DNA of 64,000 bases from an uncultured Clostridia bacterium (GCA_948891265.1 CAQUBD010000003.1:1-64000), one strand, 5' to 3'; shown: positions 41,080 to 51,571, numbered from the stretch's first letter. Notes: generated from the sequence alone by a model not told the origin. Made by a program: numbers and translations.

Positions 41080-43758
41080 ATGACAGATAATAAATTAAGT
41101 GGAAAATATAATCCACAAGAATTTGAAGAAAAACTATATCAAGAATGGGAGAAAAAAGGCTACTTTAAGCCAAGCATGGACAAAACAAAAGAAAGCTATT
41201 GTATAATGATGCCTCCACCAAATGTAACAGGAAAGCTACACATGGGACATGCATTAGATGATACAATACAAGATATTTTAATAAGATTTAAAAGAATGCA
41301 AGGATATAACACATTATGGCTTCCAGGTTCAGACCATGCAGCAATAGCAACAGAAGTAAAAGTTGTTGCTAAAATGAAAGAAGATGAAGGGCTTACTAAG
41401 GCTGATATTACAAGAGAGCAATTTTTAGAAAGAGCATGGGCATGGACTAAAGAGTATGGTGGAACAATACAAAAACAACAAAAAAGGCTAGGATGTTCTT
41501 GCGACTGGGATAGAAACAGATTTACTATGGATGAAGGTTTGTCTGAAGCTGTTTTAGAGCAATTTATAAATTTATATAATAAAGGTTTAATTTATAAAGG
41601 CAAAAAAATGATAAACTGGTGTCCATCATGTCATACAAGTATATCTGATGCAGAAGTTGAACATGAAGATGAAGCTTCACATCTATGGCATATTAGATAT
41701 CAAATAGCAGGTGAGAAGAATAGATATATAATTGTAGCAACAACAAGACCTGAAACAATGCTAGGAGATACAGCAGTTGCAGTACATCCAGATGATGAAA
41801 GATATAAAGATTTAATAGGTAAAAAATGTATTTTACCTATAATGAATAAAGAAATTCCAATTATTGCTGATGAATTTGTTGAAAAAGAATTTGGAACAGG
41901 TTGTGTTAAGATTACACCTGCACATGATCCAAATGATTATGAAGCAGGATTACGTCATAACTTAGAGATTATTGAAGTTTTTGATGATAGTTCTATAATG
42001 GGAGATTTAGTTCCTGAATATAAAGGAATGAAAGCAATAGATGCAAGAAAGCCAATTGTAGATAAGTTACAAGAATTAGGGAATTTAGTCAAAATTGAAG
42101 ATTATGCACATAATGTTGGAAAATGTTATAGATGTCATAATACAATTGAACCTAGAATTTCTGAACAATGGTTTATAAGTATGAAAGACTTAGCTAAAAG
42201 AGCTGCTGATAGTGTTAGAAATAATGAAGTTAGATTTGTTCCAAAAAGATATGAAAAAATGTATTTTAACTGGTTGGATAATATTCAGGATTGGTGTATA
42301 TCAAGACAATTATGGTGGGGGCATAGAATTCCAGTATATTATTGTGATGAATGTGGACACATGAATGTTGCAAAAGCAATGCCAGAAAAATGCGAAAAAT
42401 GTGGTTCAAGTAAATTACATCAAGATGAGGACTCATTAGATACATGGTTCAGCTCAGCATTATGGCCATTCTCAACACTTGGTTGGCCAAATGAAGAAAA
42501 TGAAGATTATAAAACATTTTATCCAACAAATGTATTAGTTACAGGATATGACATTATAACATTTTGGATATCAAGAATGATGACACAAGGACTAGAACTA
42601 ACAAACCAAAATCCATTTAAAGATGTTGTAGTACATGGAATAGTACGTGATAGTCAAGGAAGAAAAATGTCAAAATCATTAGGAAATGGAATTGACCCAA
42701 TTGAGATAATAGATCAATATGGGGCAGACGCATTAAGATTTTCAGTACTATCTGGAACAACAATGGGAAATGATATAAGATACATGCCAGAAAAACTAGA
42801 ACAAGCGTCAAACTTTGCAAATAAAATTTGGAATGCTGCTAAATTTGTAATAAGCAATTCAGCTGATGAAGAAAAAGTGAGAGAATTTTGTTATGAAGCA
42901 TTTGAAAAAACAAAATCATATAATCCAGAATGCTTTAGATTAGAAGACAAATGGATTTTAAATAAATTTGATAAGCTAGTAGTAGATATTACTAAAAACT
43001 TAGACAATTATGATTTAGGAATTGCACTTGACAATATATATAACTTCATTTGGAATGAATTTTGTGATTGGTATATTGAAATGGTTAAAACTAGAATATA
43101 TAGTGATGACGAAAATGTAAGAGTACCAGTAACAGATGTGTTAAATCATATTTTAGCATCTTCACTTAAATTATTACACCCATTTATGCCATTTCTTACA
43201 GCTGAGATTTACAAAAATCTTATAGTATTTGGTACAGAAGATTTAATAGTTGCAAAATGGCCAGATATTAGAAATGAATTTGTTTTTGACAAAGAGGAAG
43301 AAATAGTAGAAAAAATAAAACAAATAATAGTAGAAATTAGAAATGTAAGAGCAAATATGAATATACATCCATCTAAAAAATCAGAATTAATATTTGTTAC
43401 AGAAAAATATGAAAAAGAGATTTTAGAAGCACAAGAATTAATGGCGAAATTAGGATTTGGAACATCTCTAAAAGTTCAAAAAGATAAAACAGGAATACCA
43501 GAAAATGCAATAAGTATAATGCAAGATGGAATTGAATTATATATGCCATTAGAGGATTTAGTTGATATGGAAGAGGAAAGAAAAAGATTACAAGATGAAA
43601 AAACTAAGTTAGAAGCGGAAGTTGCAAGATGTGAAAAAATGCTTTCTAATCCTGGATTTGTTAATAAAGCACCTGAGAAGAAAATTCAAGAAGAAAAGGA
43701 TAAATTAGAAAAATATAGGGAAATGCTTGCAAAAGTAGTGGAAAGACTTGCAAAATAA
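41080..43758 (+). CDS. valS: valyl-tRNA synthetase
   Basis: 892 aa, ATG with GAAGGAG upstream. Class I synthetase: PPPNVTGKLHMGHAL near residue 46 (HMGH), WLPGSDHAAIATE, editing domain with TTRPETMLGDTAVAV near 224 and PAHDPNDY near 287, the KMSKS loop (GRKMSKSLGNGIDP near 527), anticodon-binding domain, and the C-terminal coiled coil typical of ValRS (830-892, EEERKRLQDEKTKLEAEVAR). Length and motifs are complete. Controlled by the T-box leader upstream. It charges tRNA-Val and edits Thr. Confidence 0.97.
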   Translation: MTDNKLSGKYNPQEFEEKLYQEWEKKGYFKPSMDKTKESYCIMMPPPNVTGKLHMGHALDDTIQDILIRFKRMQGYNTLWLPGSDHAAIATEVKVVAKMKEDEGLTKADITREQFLERAWAWTKEYGGTIQKQQKRLGCSCDWDRNRFTMDEGLSEAVLEQFINLYNKGLIYKGKKMINWCPSCHTSISDAEVEHEDEASHLWHIRYQIAGEKNRYIIVATTRPETMLGDTAVAVHPDDERYKDLIGKKCILPIMNKEIPIIADEFVEKEFGTGCVKITPAHDPNDYEAGLRHNLEIIEVFDDSSIMGDLVPEYKGMKAIDARKPIVDKLQELGNLVKIEDYAHNVGKCYRCHNTIEPRISEQWFISMKDLAKRAADSVRNNEVRFVPKRYEKMYFNWLDNIQDWCISRQLWWGHRIPVYYCDECGHMNVAKAMPEKCEKCGSSKLHQDEDSLDTWFSSALWPFSTLGWPNEENEDYKTFYPTNVLVTGYDIITFWISRMMTQGLELTNQNPFKDVVVHGIVRDSQGRKMSKSLGNGIDPIEIIDQYGADALRFSVLSGTTMGNDIRYMPEKLEQASNFANKIWNAAKFVISNSADEEKVREFCYEAFEKTKSYNPECFRLEDKWILNKFDKLVVDITKNLDNYDLGIALDNIYNFIWNEFCDWYIEMVKTRIYSDDENVRVPVTDVLNHILASSLKLLHPFMPFLTAEIYKNLIVFGTEDLIVAKWPDIRNEFVFDKEEEIVEKIKQIIVEIRNVRANMNIHPSKKSELIFVTEKYEKEILEAQELMAKLGFGTSLKVQKDKTGIPENAISIMQDGIELYMPLEDLVDMEEERKRLQDEKTKLEAEVARCEKMLSNPGFVNKAPEKKIQEEKDKLEKYREMLAKVVERLAK

Positions 43759-43858
43759 TTTTAAATGTGATATTATGTTAATATGAAAGTGCAGAACTCC
43801 GTCGCAACATTGGAGTTACAGAAGTAACTAATAACAATTATATTAAGGAGGTAGCAAG

Positions 43859-43984
43859 ATGGGAAATGCAGGAATTCTTTTAACAGGCTTTATTGGTGGA
43901 TGTATAGCGGCATTTATAGCCGATAAAGTAATTGACAAAGTACAGATGTACTTGAAAGAAAAGAAATACTTTAAAAACAACTAA
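43859..43984 (+). CDS. small membrane protein with Gly-rich helix 1
   Basis: 41 aa, ATG with a perfect AAGGAGG 7 nt upstream. One hydrophobic segment with Gly and Ala spaced along it (GILLTGFIGGCIAAFIADKV), then a charged tail (DKVQMYLKEKKYFKNN). Similar in style to the next small gene 30 nt downstream. Unknown function; could be a glycine-zipper membrane peptide. Confidence 0.65.
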   Translation: MGNAGILLTGFIGGCIAAFIADKVIDKVQMYLKEKKYFKNN

Positions 43985-44014
43985 AACAATAGCTGTATTA
44001 TAGGAGGAAAAAAT

Positions 44015-44113
44015 ATGAACATTTTGATTGGATATATTTTTGGAGTTACTATAGGAACAGTAGTAGGGAGTACAATAGTTTACTGTGTTAATAAAGTTAT
44101 GAATAAGCGCTAA
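44015..44113 (+). CDS. small membrane protein with Gly-rich helix 2
   Basis: 32 aa, ATG with AGGAGG 8 nt upstream. Almost the whole chain is one helix with evenly spaced small residues (GYIFGVTIGTVVGSTIVYCV) ending in VNKVMNKR. It forms a two-gene unit with 43859-43984 and a shared strong terminator. The pair looks like two subunits of one small membrane assembly or toxic peptides; there is no proof. Confidence 0.62.
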   Translation: MNILIGYIFGVTIGTVVGSTIVYCVNKVMNKR

Positions 44114-44123
44114 GTGAAAAAGG

Positions 44124-44170
44124 AAAAGAATCTAATCCAAAAATTTGGATTAGGCTCTTTTCTTTTTTTT
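44124..44170 (+). terminator. terminator after the small membrane genes
   Basis: AAAAGA-CTAATCC / GGATTAG-TCTTTT stem followed by CTTTTTTTT. Confidence 0.88.
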
Positions 44171-44217
44171 TATGAAGTGTTAAAATAGTTTTATAAAATT
44201 TATAAAAGGAGAAAATT

Positions 44218-45933
44218 ATGGAAAACATTGATAAAATATACGATTTATTAAATAGTGTAAAAGTTACAGAAAAAAACGAAATGTATATAAATGAAATAAA
44301 AGACCTATTAGCAACAGAAAATTATTTAGAAGCTCTTTCAAAAATGAGAGAATTAAGAAATAAACAAGATGAAGAAGAACAAGAAGAGGAAGACATTATA
44401 ATTGAAGAAGATGAGATAGAAGAAGGAACATATCCGAAACAGTTAAGTAATCAAGAATTAGAAGAGAAATATATAGGGATATTACTAGAAAATCCAAAAT
44501 TAATTTCAAAATATTATTTTTTATTTGAAATATGTATGTTTGAAGATCCAGAGATGCTAAATATCTATAAAAGTGTATTATTTAATGAAGGTTCAAAATA
44601 TTCATCAGAAAAGGCAAAAAATAGATTTAACTTTTCAAAAGATACAGAGGAAGTATATGCACTAAAAAATGAATTAAGAAAAAGTGTAAAAGATCAAGAT
44701 TATAATATAGAAAAAATATTCACTGAATTAAGAAAACTATTTATACTTAGAAAAGCATATATAGAAACACCAGAAGAAAATATTCAAAATAAAATAGTTG
44801 AAATAACACAATATGAATTGTATGATAAAATGTCATCAGAAGAAGTTGAAAGTACAATAGAACAAGTAAAAATAACACAGAAATTTAGACAATCAGTATT
44901 AAGTAATGACTTAGTAGATTTTTTACAAAGTGGAGAAAATGAATTAGCAAATGGACTTGCTTACCCATTCCCAGTAATAACAGAAGTATTTAAAGGAATA
45001 AGAAAAGGAGAAACAATGGCATTTGCAATGCCATCAAACTCAGGAAAAAGTAGGTTAACAACAGATTTAGCAGCATATACAGCATTAGTACATAAAAAGA
45101 AAGTACTAGTAATATCAAATGAAATGTCAGAAGAGAAAATGAAATTATGTTTAATTACTACAATAATTAATAACCCAGAAATTCAAAAGATACATGGACA
45201 AGAAGTATCAGTAACAGAAGGAGAATTACTAGAATTTAAGTTTAGACCAGATAATAAAAAAGACGCTAAATTAGATGAAGAAGGATATATTTTAAAAGAA
45301 GAAGGAGAAACACAAAAACAATTTGCAAAAAGATTATCAACAATATCATCTGATTTTAATAAAGTTATAAAAGCAATAGATTGGGCAAGTAAACAAATAA
45401 ATAATTCAATATATTTTATAAATATTACAGACCATACAAATGATGAATTAAGAAAAGTTATTATAAACTACTATTATAAAGAACATATAGAATATGTATT
45501 TTATGATACATTAAAAACAGATACTGATAATATAGGAAATCCAGAAGAAATAAAGAAAACAGCAACAATACTTTCAAACTTAGCACAAAATTTTAATATT
45601 TTTATATGCTCATCATTACAATTATCAGAAAGCAAAACATTACCAATAAATCTAGATGTAAATGATTTAGCAGTAAGTAGAACTGTAAAAGAAGTTCTAG
45701 ATACACTTTGCCTTTTTAAACAAATAAGCAGAGATAATTTAGATGAATATGAGTATTCACTAAATGAAGTAGATACAGAATTTTTTGATTTGGAAAAGTC
45801 AGAAGATCCTGATGTTAGGTATTATGCCTGTGTTATTGATAAAAACAGAGCTGGAGCTAAACCTAAGTTGGTATTTAGATTGAATTTGGCTTATAATAGT
45901 TGGGTTGAACTTGGATATTTGAGATTAAAATAA
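44218..45933 (+). CDS. DnaB-like RecA-fold ATPase
   Basis: 571 aa, ATG with AAGGAG upstream. The first 230 residues are helical with a very acidic stretch (residues 50-68, mostly Glu and Asp). From about 240 the C-terminal half follows the RecA/DnaB helicase fold: a Walker A-like AMPSNSGKSRLTTDLAAYTA near 276, VLVISNEMSEEKMKL near 302, a Walker B strand YVFYDTLKTD near 425, and ICSSLQLSES near 463. It lacks the usual DnaB N-terminal domain and is not linked to replication genes here. Possibly an accessory helicase or a phage-derived loader ATPase. No partner is evident. Confidence 0.7.
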   Translation: MENIDKIYDLLNSVKVTEKNEMYINEIKDLLATENYLEALSKMRELRNKQDEEEQEEEDIIIEEDEIEEGTYPKQLSNQELEEKYIGILLENPKLISKYYFLFEICMFEDPEMLNIYKSVLFNEGSKYSSEKAKNRFNFSKDTEEVYALKNELRKSVKDQDYNIEKIFTELRKLFILRKAYIETPEENIQNKIVEITQYELYDKMSSEEVESTIEQVKITQKFRQSVLSNDLVDFLQSGENELANGLAYPFPVITEVFKGIRKGETMAFAMPSNSGKSRLTTDLAAYTALVHKKKVLVISNEMSEEKMKLCLITTIINNPEIQKIHGQEVSVTEGELLEFKFRPDNKKDAKLDEEGYILKEEGETQKQFAKRLSTISSDFNKVIKAIDWASKQINNSIYFINITDHTNDELRKVIINYYYKEHIEYVFYDTLKTDTDNIGNPEEIKKTATILSNLAQNFNIFICSSLQLSESKTLPINLDVNDLAVSRTVKEVLDTLCLFKQISRDNLDEYEYSLNEVDTEFFDLEKSEDPDVRYYACVIDKNRAGAKPKLVFRLNLAYNSWVELGYLRLK

Positions 45934-45964
45934 TGTGCCAAAGGGGGCGTCCCTTTTTGGCACA
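45934..45964. repeat. GC-rich hairpin repeat, copy 2
   Basis: TGTGCCAAAGGG / CCCTTTTTGGCACA stem, nearly identical to 4969-4998. Here it lies between convergent genes and is followed by TTTT, so it can serve as terminator for both. Confidence 0.7.
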
Positions 45965-45966
45965 TT

Positions 45967-47232
45967 TTAACTTCTTAACAAATCAATCCAACTATAAACA
46001 ATTTTTTTACACATTGTAAATAAAGTAATTTTTTCAATATCATTTGATGCTATTAAATTTGTACTTGCAAGTTCTTTTCCATCTAAAGAGAATGTTACTT
46101 TGCCAAGTTTATCACCTTTTTTTATAGGCGCTTCAATATTATTATCTAATTCAATAGATTGTGATATTTGGCTTTCTTTACCTTTTTCAATCAATGTACC
46201 AGCATTATTTTCTAAGATGACATCAACTGTTGATTTAACACCTTTATTAACAGAAATAGTTTGAATTACATCATTCTTATTTCCAAAACTTTTAAAAGAA
46301 AATTTGCTAAATCCATAGTCTAATAATTTTTGTGCTTCTGAAAATCTTACTTTAGTAGAAGGGGCTTTCATAATTACAGCAATTAGTGATAAATCATCAC
46401 GTGTTGCACTTGCTGATAAATTATATAAAGCAAGAGATGTAGAGCCTGTTTTTAACCCTGTGATTCCTTTGTATGTTTTTATAAGTTTATTAGTATTAAC
46501 TAATTGTGATTTACCGTCTCTTAGGCTATCCATCCATATTGTAGTATATTTTGTTATATCAGGATGCTTTTGTAATAATTCTCGAGACATTAAAGCAATA
46601 TCATGTGCAGAAGTTACATGACCATCTTCATCAATACCATGGCAATTTTTAAAGCAAGTATCAGTCATTCCTAATTCTTTTGCTTTGTCATTCATCATTT
46701 GAACAAAGGCCTCTTCAGAACCTGCAATGTGTTCTGCCATAGCTACTACACAGTCGTTTGCAGATACAACACATATAGCTTTTAACATCTCATCTACTGT
46801 TAATGTTTCTCTAGGGTCTAACCATATTTGTGAACCGCCCATAGAACGAGCTGTTTCAGAACAACTTATTGTATCTGAATATGATAAAGTTCCATTGTCA
46901 ATTTGTTCCATTATCAATAAAATACTCATAACTTTTGTTACAGAGGCTGGACGTAATTGTTCATGTTCATTGTGAGAAAATAGAACTTGACCAGTTGATT
47001 GTTCAATTAAAACTGCAGAACCACTTTCTAAATTTAGAGTGTTTTCATTTTGAGATTCAGTAGATACATTAACAATATCAGAAGAATTTACAATATTAGA
47101 AGAAACAGGGGTAGCAGGATCTGTATCTAATGACCATATATATGAATCAGATATTCCATAAGAAATAGAACATATTGATATACTTAGAATAACTATTAAT
47201 GAAATAGTAATTATATTATTTGTTTTTCTCAT
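45967..47232 (-). CDS. D-alanyl-D-alanine carboxypeptidase (penicillin-binding protein 5 type)
   Basis: 421 aa with a signal peptide (RKTNN then a hydrophobic stretch to about residue 27). The serine acyl-enzyme motifs are present in order: SxxK in PASVTKVMS near 97, SxN in VVSANDCV near 159, and KTG in TGLKTGST near 262. A C-terminal beta domain (about 310-400) and a final hydrophobic/amphipathic end (FTMCKKIVYSWIDLLRS) that may hold it to the membrane follow. It trims the terminal D-Ala of peptidoglycan stems outside the cell; DacF/DacB types act in spore formation, but which it is cannot be told. Monocistronic. Confidence 0.93.
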   Translation of the reverse strand: MRKTNNIITISLIVILSISICSISYGISDSYIWSLDTDPATPVSSNIVNSSDIVNVSTESQNENTLNLESGSAVLIEQSTGQVLFSHNEHEQLRPASVTKVMSILLIMEQIDNGTLSYSDTISCSETARSMGGSQIWLDPRETLTVDEMLKAICVVSANDCVVAMAEHIAGSEEAFVQMMNDKAKELGMTDTCFKNCHGIDEDGHVTSAHDIALMSRELLQKHPDITKYTTIWMDSLRDGKSQLVNTNKLIKTYKGITGLKTGSTSLALYNLSASATRDDLSLIAVIMKAPSTKVRFSEAQKLLDYGFSKFSFKSFGNKNDVIQTISVNKGVKSTVDVILENNAGTLIEKGKESQISQSIELDNNIEAPIKKGDKLGKVTFSLDGKELASTNLIASNDIEKITLFTMCKKIVYSWIDLLRS

Positions 47233-47367
47233 TTTTTATTTTGTATGATAAATATAATAATCATACTCTCCTTTCTTTTTATTTAATATTAATAAAATGT
47301 ATATGTTGTTTATATTTTTTTAGAATGAAACTTTGAAAAAAATGGCTAAACATAAAGAAAAATTCTA

Positions 47368-47396
47368 TTGACTTTTGTAATAAAAAACATTAATAT
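47368..47396 (+). promoter_or_regulatory. promoter of the small membrane protein gene at 47431
   Basis: TTGACT (47368-47373), 17 nt, TAATAT (47391-47396), 35 nt before the start. Confidence 0.6.
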
Positions 47397-47430
47397 ATAG
47401 GTATAAATAATAAAAAGGATGTAGATAAAA

Positions 47431-47619
47431 ATGTTAAATATAATAATAAAAATAATATCACTTATAATAGTTCTAATAGGAGTGATTTTTATATATGATG
47501 CAAGAATAATAACAAAAAAGTTTTTTGGATTTGGAGATCAAAATGAAGCTTCATCAGGATTAAAAATCTTGGGATTTATTATTGCTATAATAGGTGGAGT
47601 AGTGTTGACAGTAAATTAG
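47431..47619 (+). CDS. small two-span membrane protein
   Basis: 62 aa, ATG with AAGGATG upstream. Helix 1 is residues 3-23, then a conserved-looking loop DARIITKKFFGFGDQNEASSG, and helix 2 residues 43-60. Proteins of this form are found widely in Clostridia and have no known function. It stands just before addA; the repeat remnant 47627-47655 lies between them. Confidence 0.68.
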   Translation: MLNIIIKIISLIIVLIGVIFIYDARIITKKFFGFGDQNEASSGLKILGFIIAIIGGVVLTVN

Positions 47620-47626
47620 AATATCA

Positions 47627-47655
47627 GTCCCCAATGGACATTCAATGGGACATGA
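47627..47655. repeat. degenerate TGTCCCCAATGGGACA element
   Basis: GTCCCCAATGGAC then ATTCAATGGGACATG, a broken copy of the hairpin repeat found before valS, directly in front of the addA start. Confidence 0.6.
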
Positions 47656-47671
47656 ATGGAGTGAAAGTAAA

Positions 47672-50600
47672 ATGCCAAACTGGACAGATGAGCAAAAACA
47701 AGCAATATACGAAAAAAATTCGAATTTACTAGTAGCAGCTGCTGCACGGAAGTCGGAAAGACAGCAGTATTAGTAGAAAGAATAATAAATAAAGCAATAA
47801 AAGAAAATATAGATATAGACAAATTACTAGTAGTAACATTTACAAATGCAGCAGCATCAGAAATGAAAGAAAGAGTATTAGAAGCAATATACAAAAAACT
47901 AGAAGAAGACCCAGAAAATGAAAACTTACAAAGACAAATAACATTATTAAACATGGCAAGCATATGCACGATAGACTCATTTTGTTTAGAAGTAGTAAAA
48001 AACAATTTCTATGAACTAGAAAATGTATCACCAAACTTTAGAATAGCAGACACACCAGAAATAGAACTACTAAAACAAGAAATACTAGACGAACTATTTG
48101 AAAAAAAATATCTTGAAGGAGACAAAGACTTTACGAAATTAATAAACACATATACAAGTTACAGAGATGATACACCGCTAAAAGATTTAATCACAAACAT
48201 ATATAATTATATAAGCTCAAGTCCATATCCTAAAAAATGGTTAAACGAAAAAATAGAAATGTTCAACATAGAAAAACAATTAGGAGAAGATTTTAGCAAA
48301 ACACCATGGGGAAGAACTTTATTACAAGAAATTGAAGAAGAATTAATAGATGACATCACAATATTAGAAGATGTCTTAGAAACATTACAATATGATAATC
48401 AACTAGAAGAATTTAAACATACAATAGAAACAGATATAAAACAGCTAGACACACTAAAACAAAACTTAGACAACTGGGATAAATCATATGAAATAGCACA
48501 AAACATAAAATTTACAACATGGCCAAGAAAAAAAGTAGAATCAGAAATAAAAGAAGAAGCAAAAAATATAAGAGACAATGTAAAAAAGAAATTCAACAAA
48601 AAAATAGACAAAATATTTATATCAGACTCAAAACAATCAAATCAAGACATATATGATATGTATGAAATATTAAAAAAATTAGAAAATCTAATTATAGAAT
48701 TTGATGAAATATATTCAAAAAGAAAAAGAGATAAAAACATAGTAGACTTCACAGACATAGAACACTTTGCATTAAACATATTAGTAAAAGATATAGAAGA
48801 AGTAACAAACGAAAACGGAAAAAAAGAAAAAAATATAATAAAAACAGAAGTGGCAGAAAAATACACAGAAAAATTTGAAGAAATAGCAATAGACGAATAT
48901 CAGGACAGCAACTTAGTACAAGAATACATACTTTCATCAATATCAAAAGGAAACAACATGTTCATGGTAGGAGATGTAAAACAAAGTATATACAGATTTA
49001 GACAAGCTATGCCAAAGCTATTTCTAGACAAATATAGAGAATTTTGTCCTATTGGGGACAGTCCCAGAAAGGACAAAAATGTCCCATTGGGGACAGTCCC
49101 AGAAAGGACAAAAATGTCCCATTGGGGACAGTTCCCAAAAGGACAAAAAATTCAACTGTTCAAAAATTTCAGAAGCAGAGACAACATATTAGATTTTACC
49201 AATATAATATTCAAAAATATTATGAGTCATACTCTTGGTGAAGTTGAATATGACAAAAGCGAATACCTAAACTTTGGAGCAGAAGATTATAAAAAGATTA
49301 ATCAAAGCTTAAAAACTGAGATTAATATAATAGATACAAAAAAAGATGATGAAGATGATAATCAAGATAATATAAATAGTGACAACAACAATATAGATAC
49401 AGATTTAGAAGAGCTAGAACATATAGAAAATATACAATTAGAAGCTAAATATGTTGCGAAAAAAATAAAAGAATTAATCCAAAGTAAATATCAAATCTAT
49501 GATAGAAAAAAAGAAAGTTTTAGAGATATTACATATAAAGATATAGCTATTTTATTAAGGTCTACTAAAGATAAAGCAGGTATATATGAACAAGAAATTA
49601 TGAATTTAGAGATGCCAGTATTTTCTGATAGCAATCAAGAGTACTTAGATTCTATTGAAATCCAAACTATTATGAGTTTATTAAAAATAATAGATAGTCC
49701 AATGCAAGATATACCACTTGTAACTGTTTTGAGATCAAATATAGGCGGTTTTACAGATAATGAATTAGTGCAAATTAGATTATCTGATAAATATGATAAT
49801 TTTTATAATTGTATGCTAAAAGCAAAAGTGGATGTAAAACCAGAACTAAAACAGAAAATAGAAAAGTTTTTAGATAATATAAAAAAATGGAGAAAAGAGC
49901 AAGAGTATTTAGCTTTAGATGAGCTAATTTGGAAGATTTATTCTGATACAGGATATTATAATTATGTAGGGTTAATGCCAAATGGAAATCTAAGGCAAGC
50001 TAATTTGAAGATGTTGTTTGAAAGGGCTAAAAAATATGAAACCGCAAGTTTTAAAGGTTTATATAATTTTATAAATTTTATAGACAAATTAAAAACAAAT
50101 TCAGGAGATATGAGTTCAGCTAAAATTATAGGTGAAAATGATGATGTAATTAGGATTATGAGTATTCATAAAAGTAAAGGATTGGAATTTCCAGTTGTAT
50201 TTTTAGTAAATTCAAATAAGAAATTTAATGAACAAGATATAATGAAAAATCCTGTTTTGTTACATCAAGAGATGGGAATTGGAGCTAAATACATAGATTA
50301 TAATGCACAAGTTCAATATGATACTTTAACTAGAGAAGCTGTTAAAAACGTTATTAGAAATGAAAGTATTTCAGAAGAAATGAGAATTTTATATGTTGCA
50401 TTAACAAGAGCAAAAGAAAAACTTATAATTACTGGAATATCAAATGATTTTACAAAACAAATTGAAACTATAGAAAAACAAAAAGAAATTTATCCTAGAA
50501 AAAATGGAAAAATAAATCCTATTTTAGTTAAAAAATATAAATCATATTTAGATTGGATATTGTTAGTATATCTTTATGAAAAAAATAATACAAACGATTT

Positions 50601-51462
50601 AATTGAATTAAACAAAATTGAGCCAAGTCAAGTTATAAACAAAAAACAAGAAGAAATACAAGAAAATGATAAAAATAAAACAATTGAATTATTAGACAAA
50701 AAAGAAATACAAAAAGATTTTCTAAAAGATATAAAAAATAAAATTGAGTATGAATATAAAAATAAATTAGCAATTACTATTCCAACAAAAAGTTCTGTTA
50801 CTAAATTAAAACAGATGAAGGAAAAACAAATAGGAGTTGACATACAAAGCTTAGATTTTGATGAAATAGAAATACAAAGTGACATACAAGCTGAAAGAAG
50901 TATAACTTTTGAAAAGCCTAAGTTTTTACAAGAAGAAAAAGAAGAGAAAATAACATCTGCACAAAAAGGTACATTAGTACATTTATGTATGCAAAAGCTA
51001 AATCCAAAAGAACAATATGATTTACAAAAAATCAAAGAATTAATACAAGATCTACAACTAAAACAAATTATTACAGAAAAAGAAGCAGATAGCATAAATC
51101 CATATAAAATACTGGAATTTACAAAGTCAAAAATATGGGGACAGTTAAAAGCAGCTAAAGAAATATATAAAGAGAAGCCTTTTTACATAAATATTCCAGC
51201 TAAAGAAATTTATGAACAAGAGATAGAGGAAGACATTTTAGTACAAGGAATTATAGATTTATATTATATAGATAAAGATGATAATTTGGTTTTAGTTGAT
51301 TATAAGACTGATTATGTAGAGAAAGTAAATGAAAATCAATTAGTAGAAAAGTATAAAACTCAATTAGAATTGTATAAAAAAGCATTAGAAGAAGCCTTAC
51401 ACAGAAAAGTGAAAGAAATGTATATTTATTCTGTTTATTTGGGAAAAGAAATTGAATTATAA
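47672..51462 (+). pseudogene. addA: AddA helicase-nuclease with frameshift in the Walker A motif
   Basis: The first 25 codons from ATG 47672 (PNWTDEQKQAIYEKNSN, VAAAA) are the normal AddA start. The codons that follow should read Gly-Ser-Gly-Lys-Thr, but the DNA has an extra C before each GGA (47747 and 47754). Removing both gives a perfect P-loop and joins the long frame that runs to 51462 (about 1,260 codons in all). Downstream motifs are intact: AIDEYQDSN, VGDVKQSIYRFRQAMP, MSIHKSKGLEFPVVF, YVALTRAKEKL and the nuclease DYKTDYV near the end. AddA with AddB repairs double-strand breaks. As written the gene is broken; two nearby extra bases of the same kind may also be an assembly error. addB is not in view. 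Confidence 0.85.
49045..49149. repeat. three tandem 35-bp repeats inside addA
   Basis: Units at 49045-49079, 49080-49114 and 49115-49149 each contain TGTCC(C/T)ATTGGGGACA, the reverse of the repeat hairpin seen before valS, plus a GAAAGGACAAAAA spacer. One unit would shift the frame; three (105 bp) keep it, and each is read in a different frame. They insert 35 residues between KLFLDKYREF and IQLFKNFRSR of AddA. Confidence 0.9.
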
Positions 51463-51467
51463 AAGAC

Positions 51468-51500
51468 AAAAGGTAGTTTCAAAAAGAAACTACCTTTTTA
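51468..51500 (+). terminator. terminator of addA
   Basis: AAAAGGTAGTTTC / GAAACTACCTTTTT perfect hairpin. Confidence 0.9.
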
Positions 51501-51534
51501 GACATAGTATGAAAGCTCATTTGAACTTATTATT

Positions 51535-51571
51535 TATATATTAAAAAGTCATGCTGACTTTCTAATATATA
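51535..51571. repeat. inverted repeat downstream of addA
   Basis: TATATATTA-AAGTCA pairs with TGACTT-TAATATATA. It lies in a 160-bp gap between convergent genes. Confidence 0.5.

Noticed and set aside
49045..49149. Three 35-bp tandem repeats resembling a short CRISPR array
   Set aside because: The units adjoin directly without variable spacers, lie inside the addA frame, and belong to a dispersed palindrome family.
47863..51462. addA as an intact 1,199-aa gene starting at 47863
   Set aside because: That start lies inside the helicase domain, downstream of the Walker A motif, and has no ribosome site; the natural start is at 47672 in another frame.
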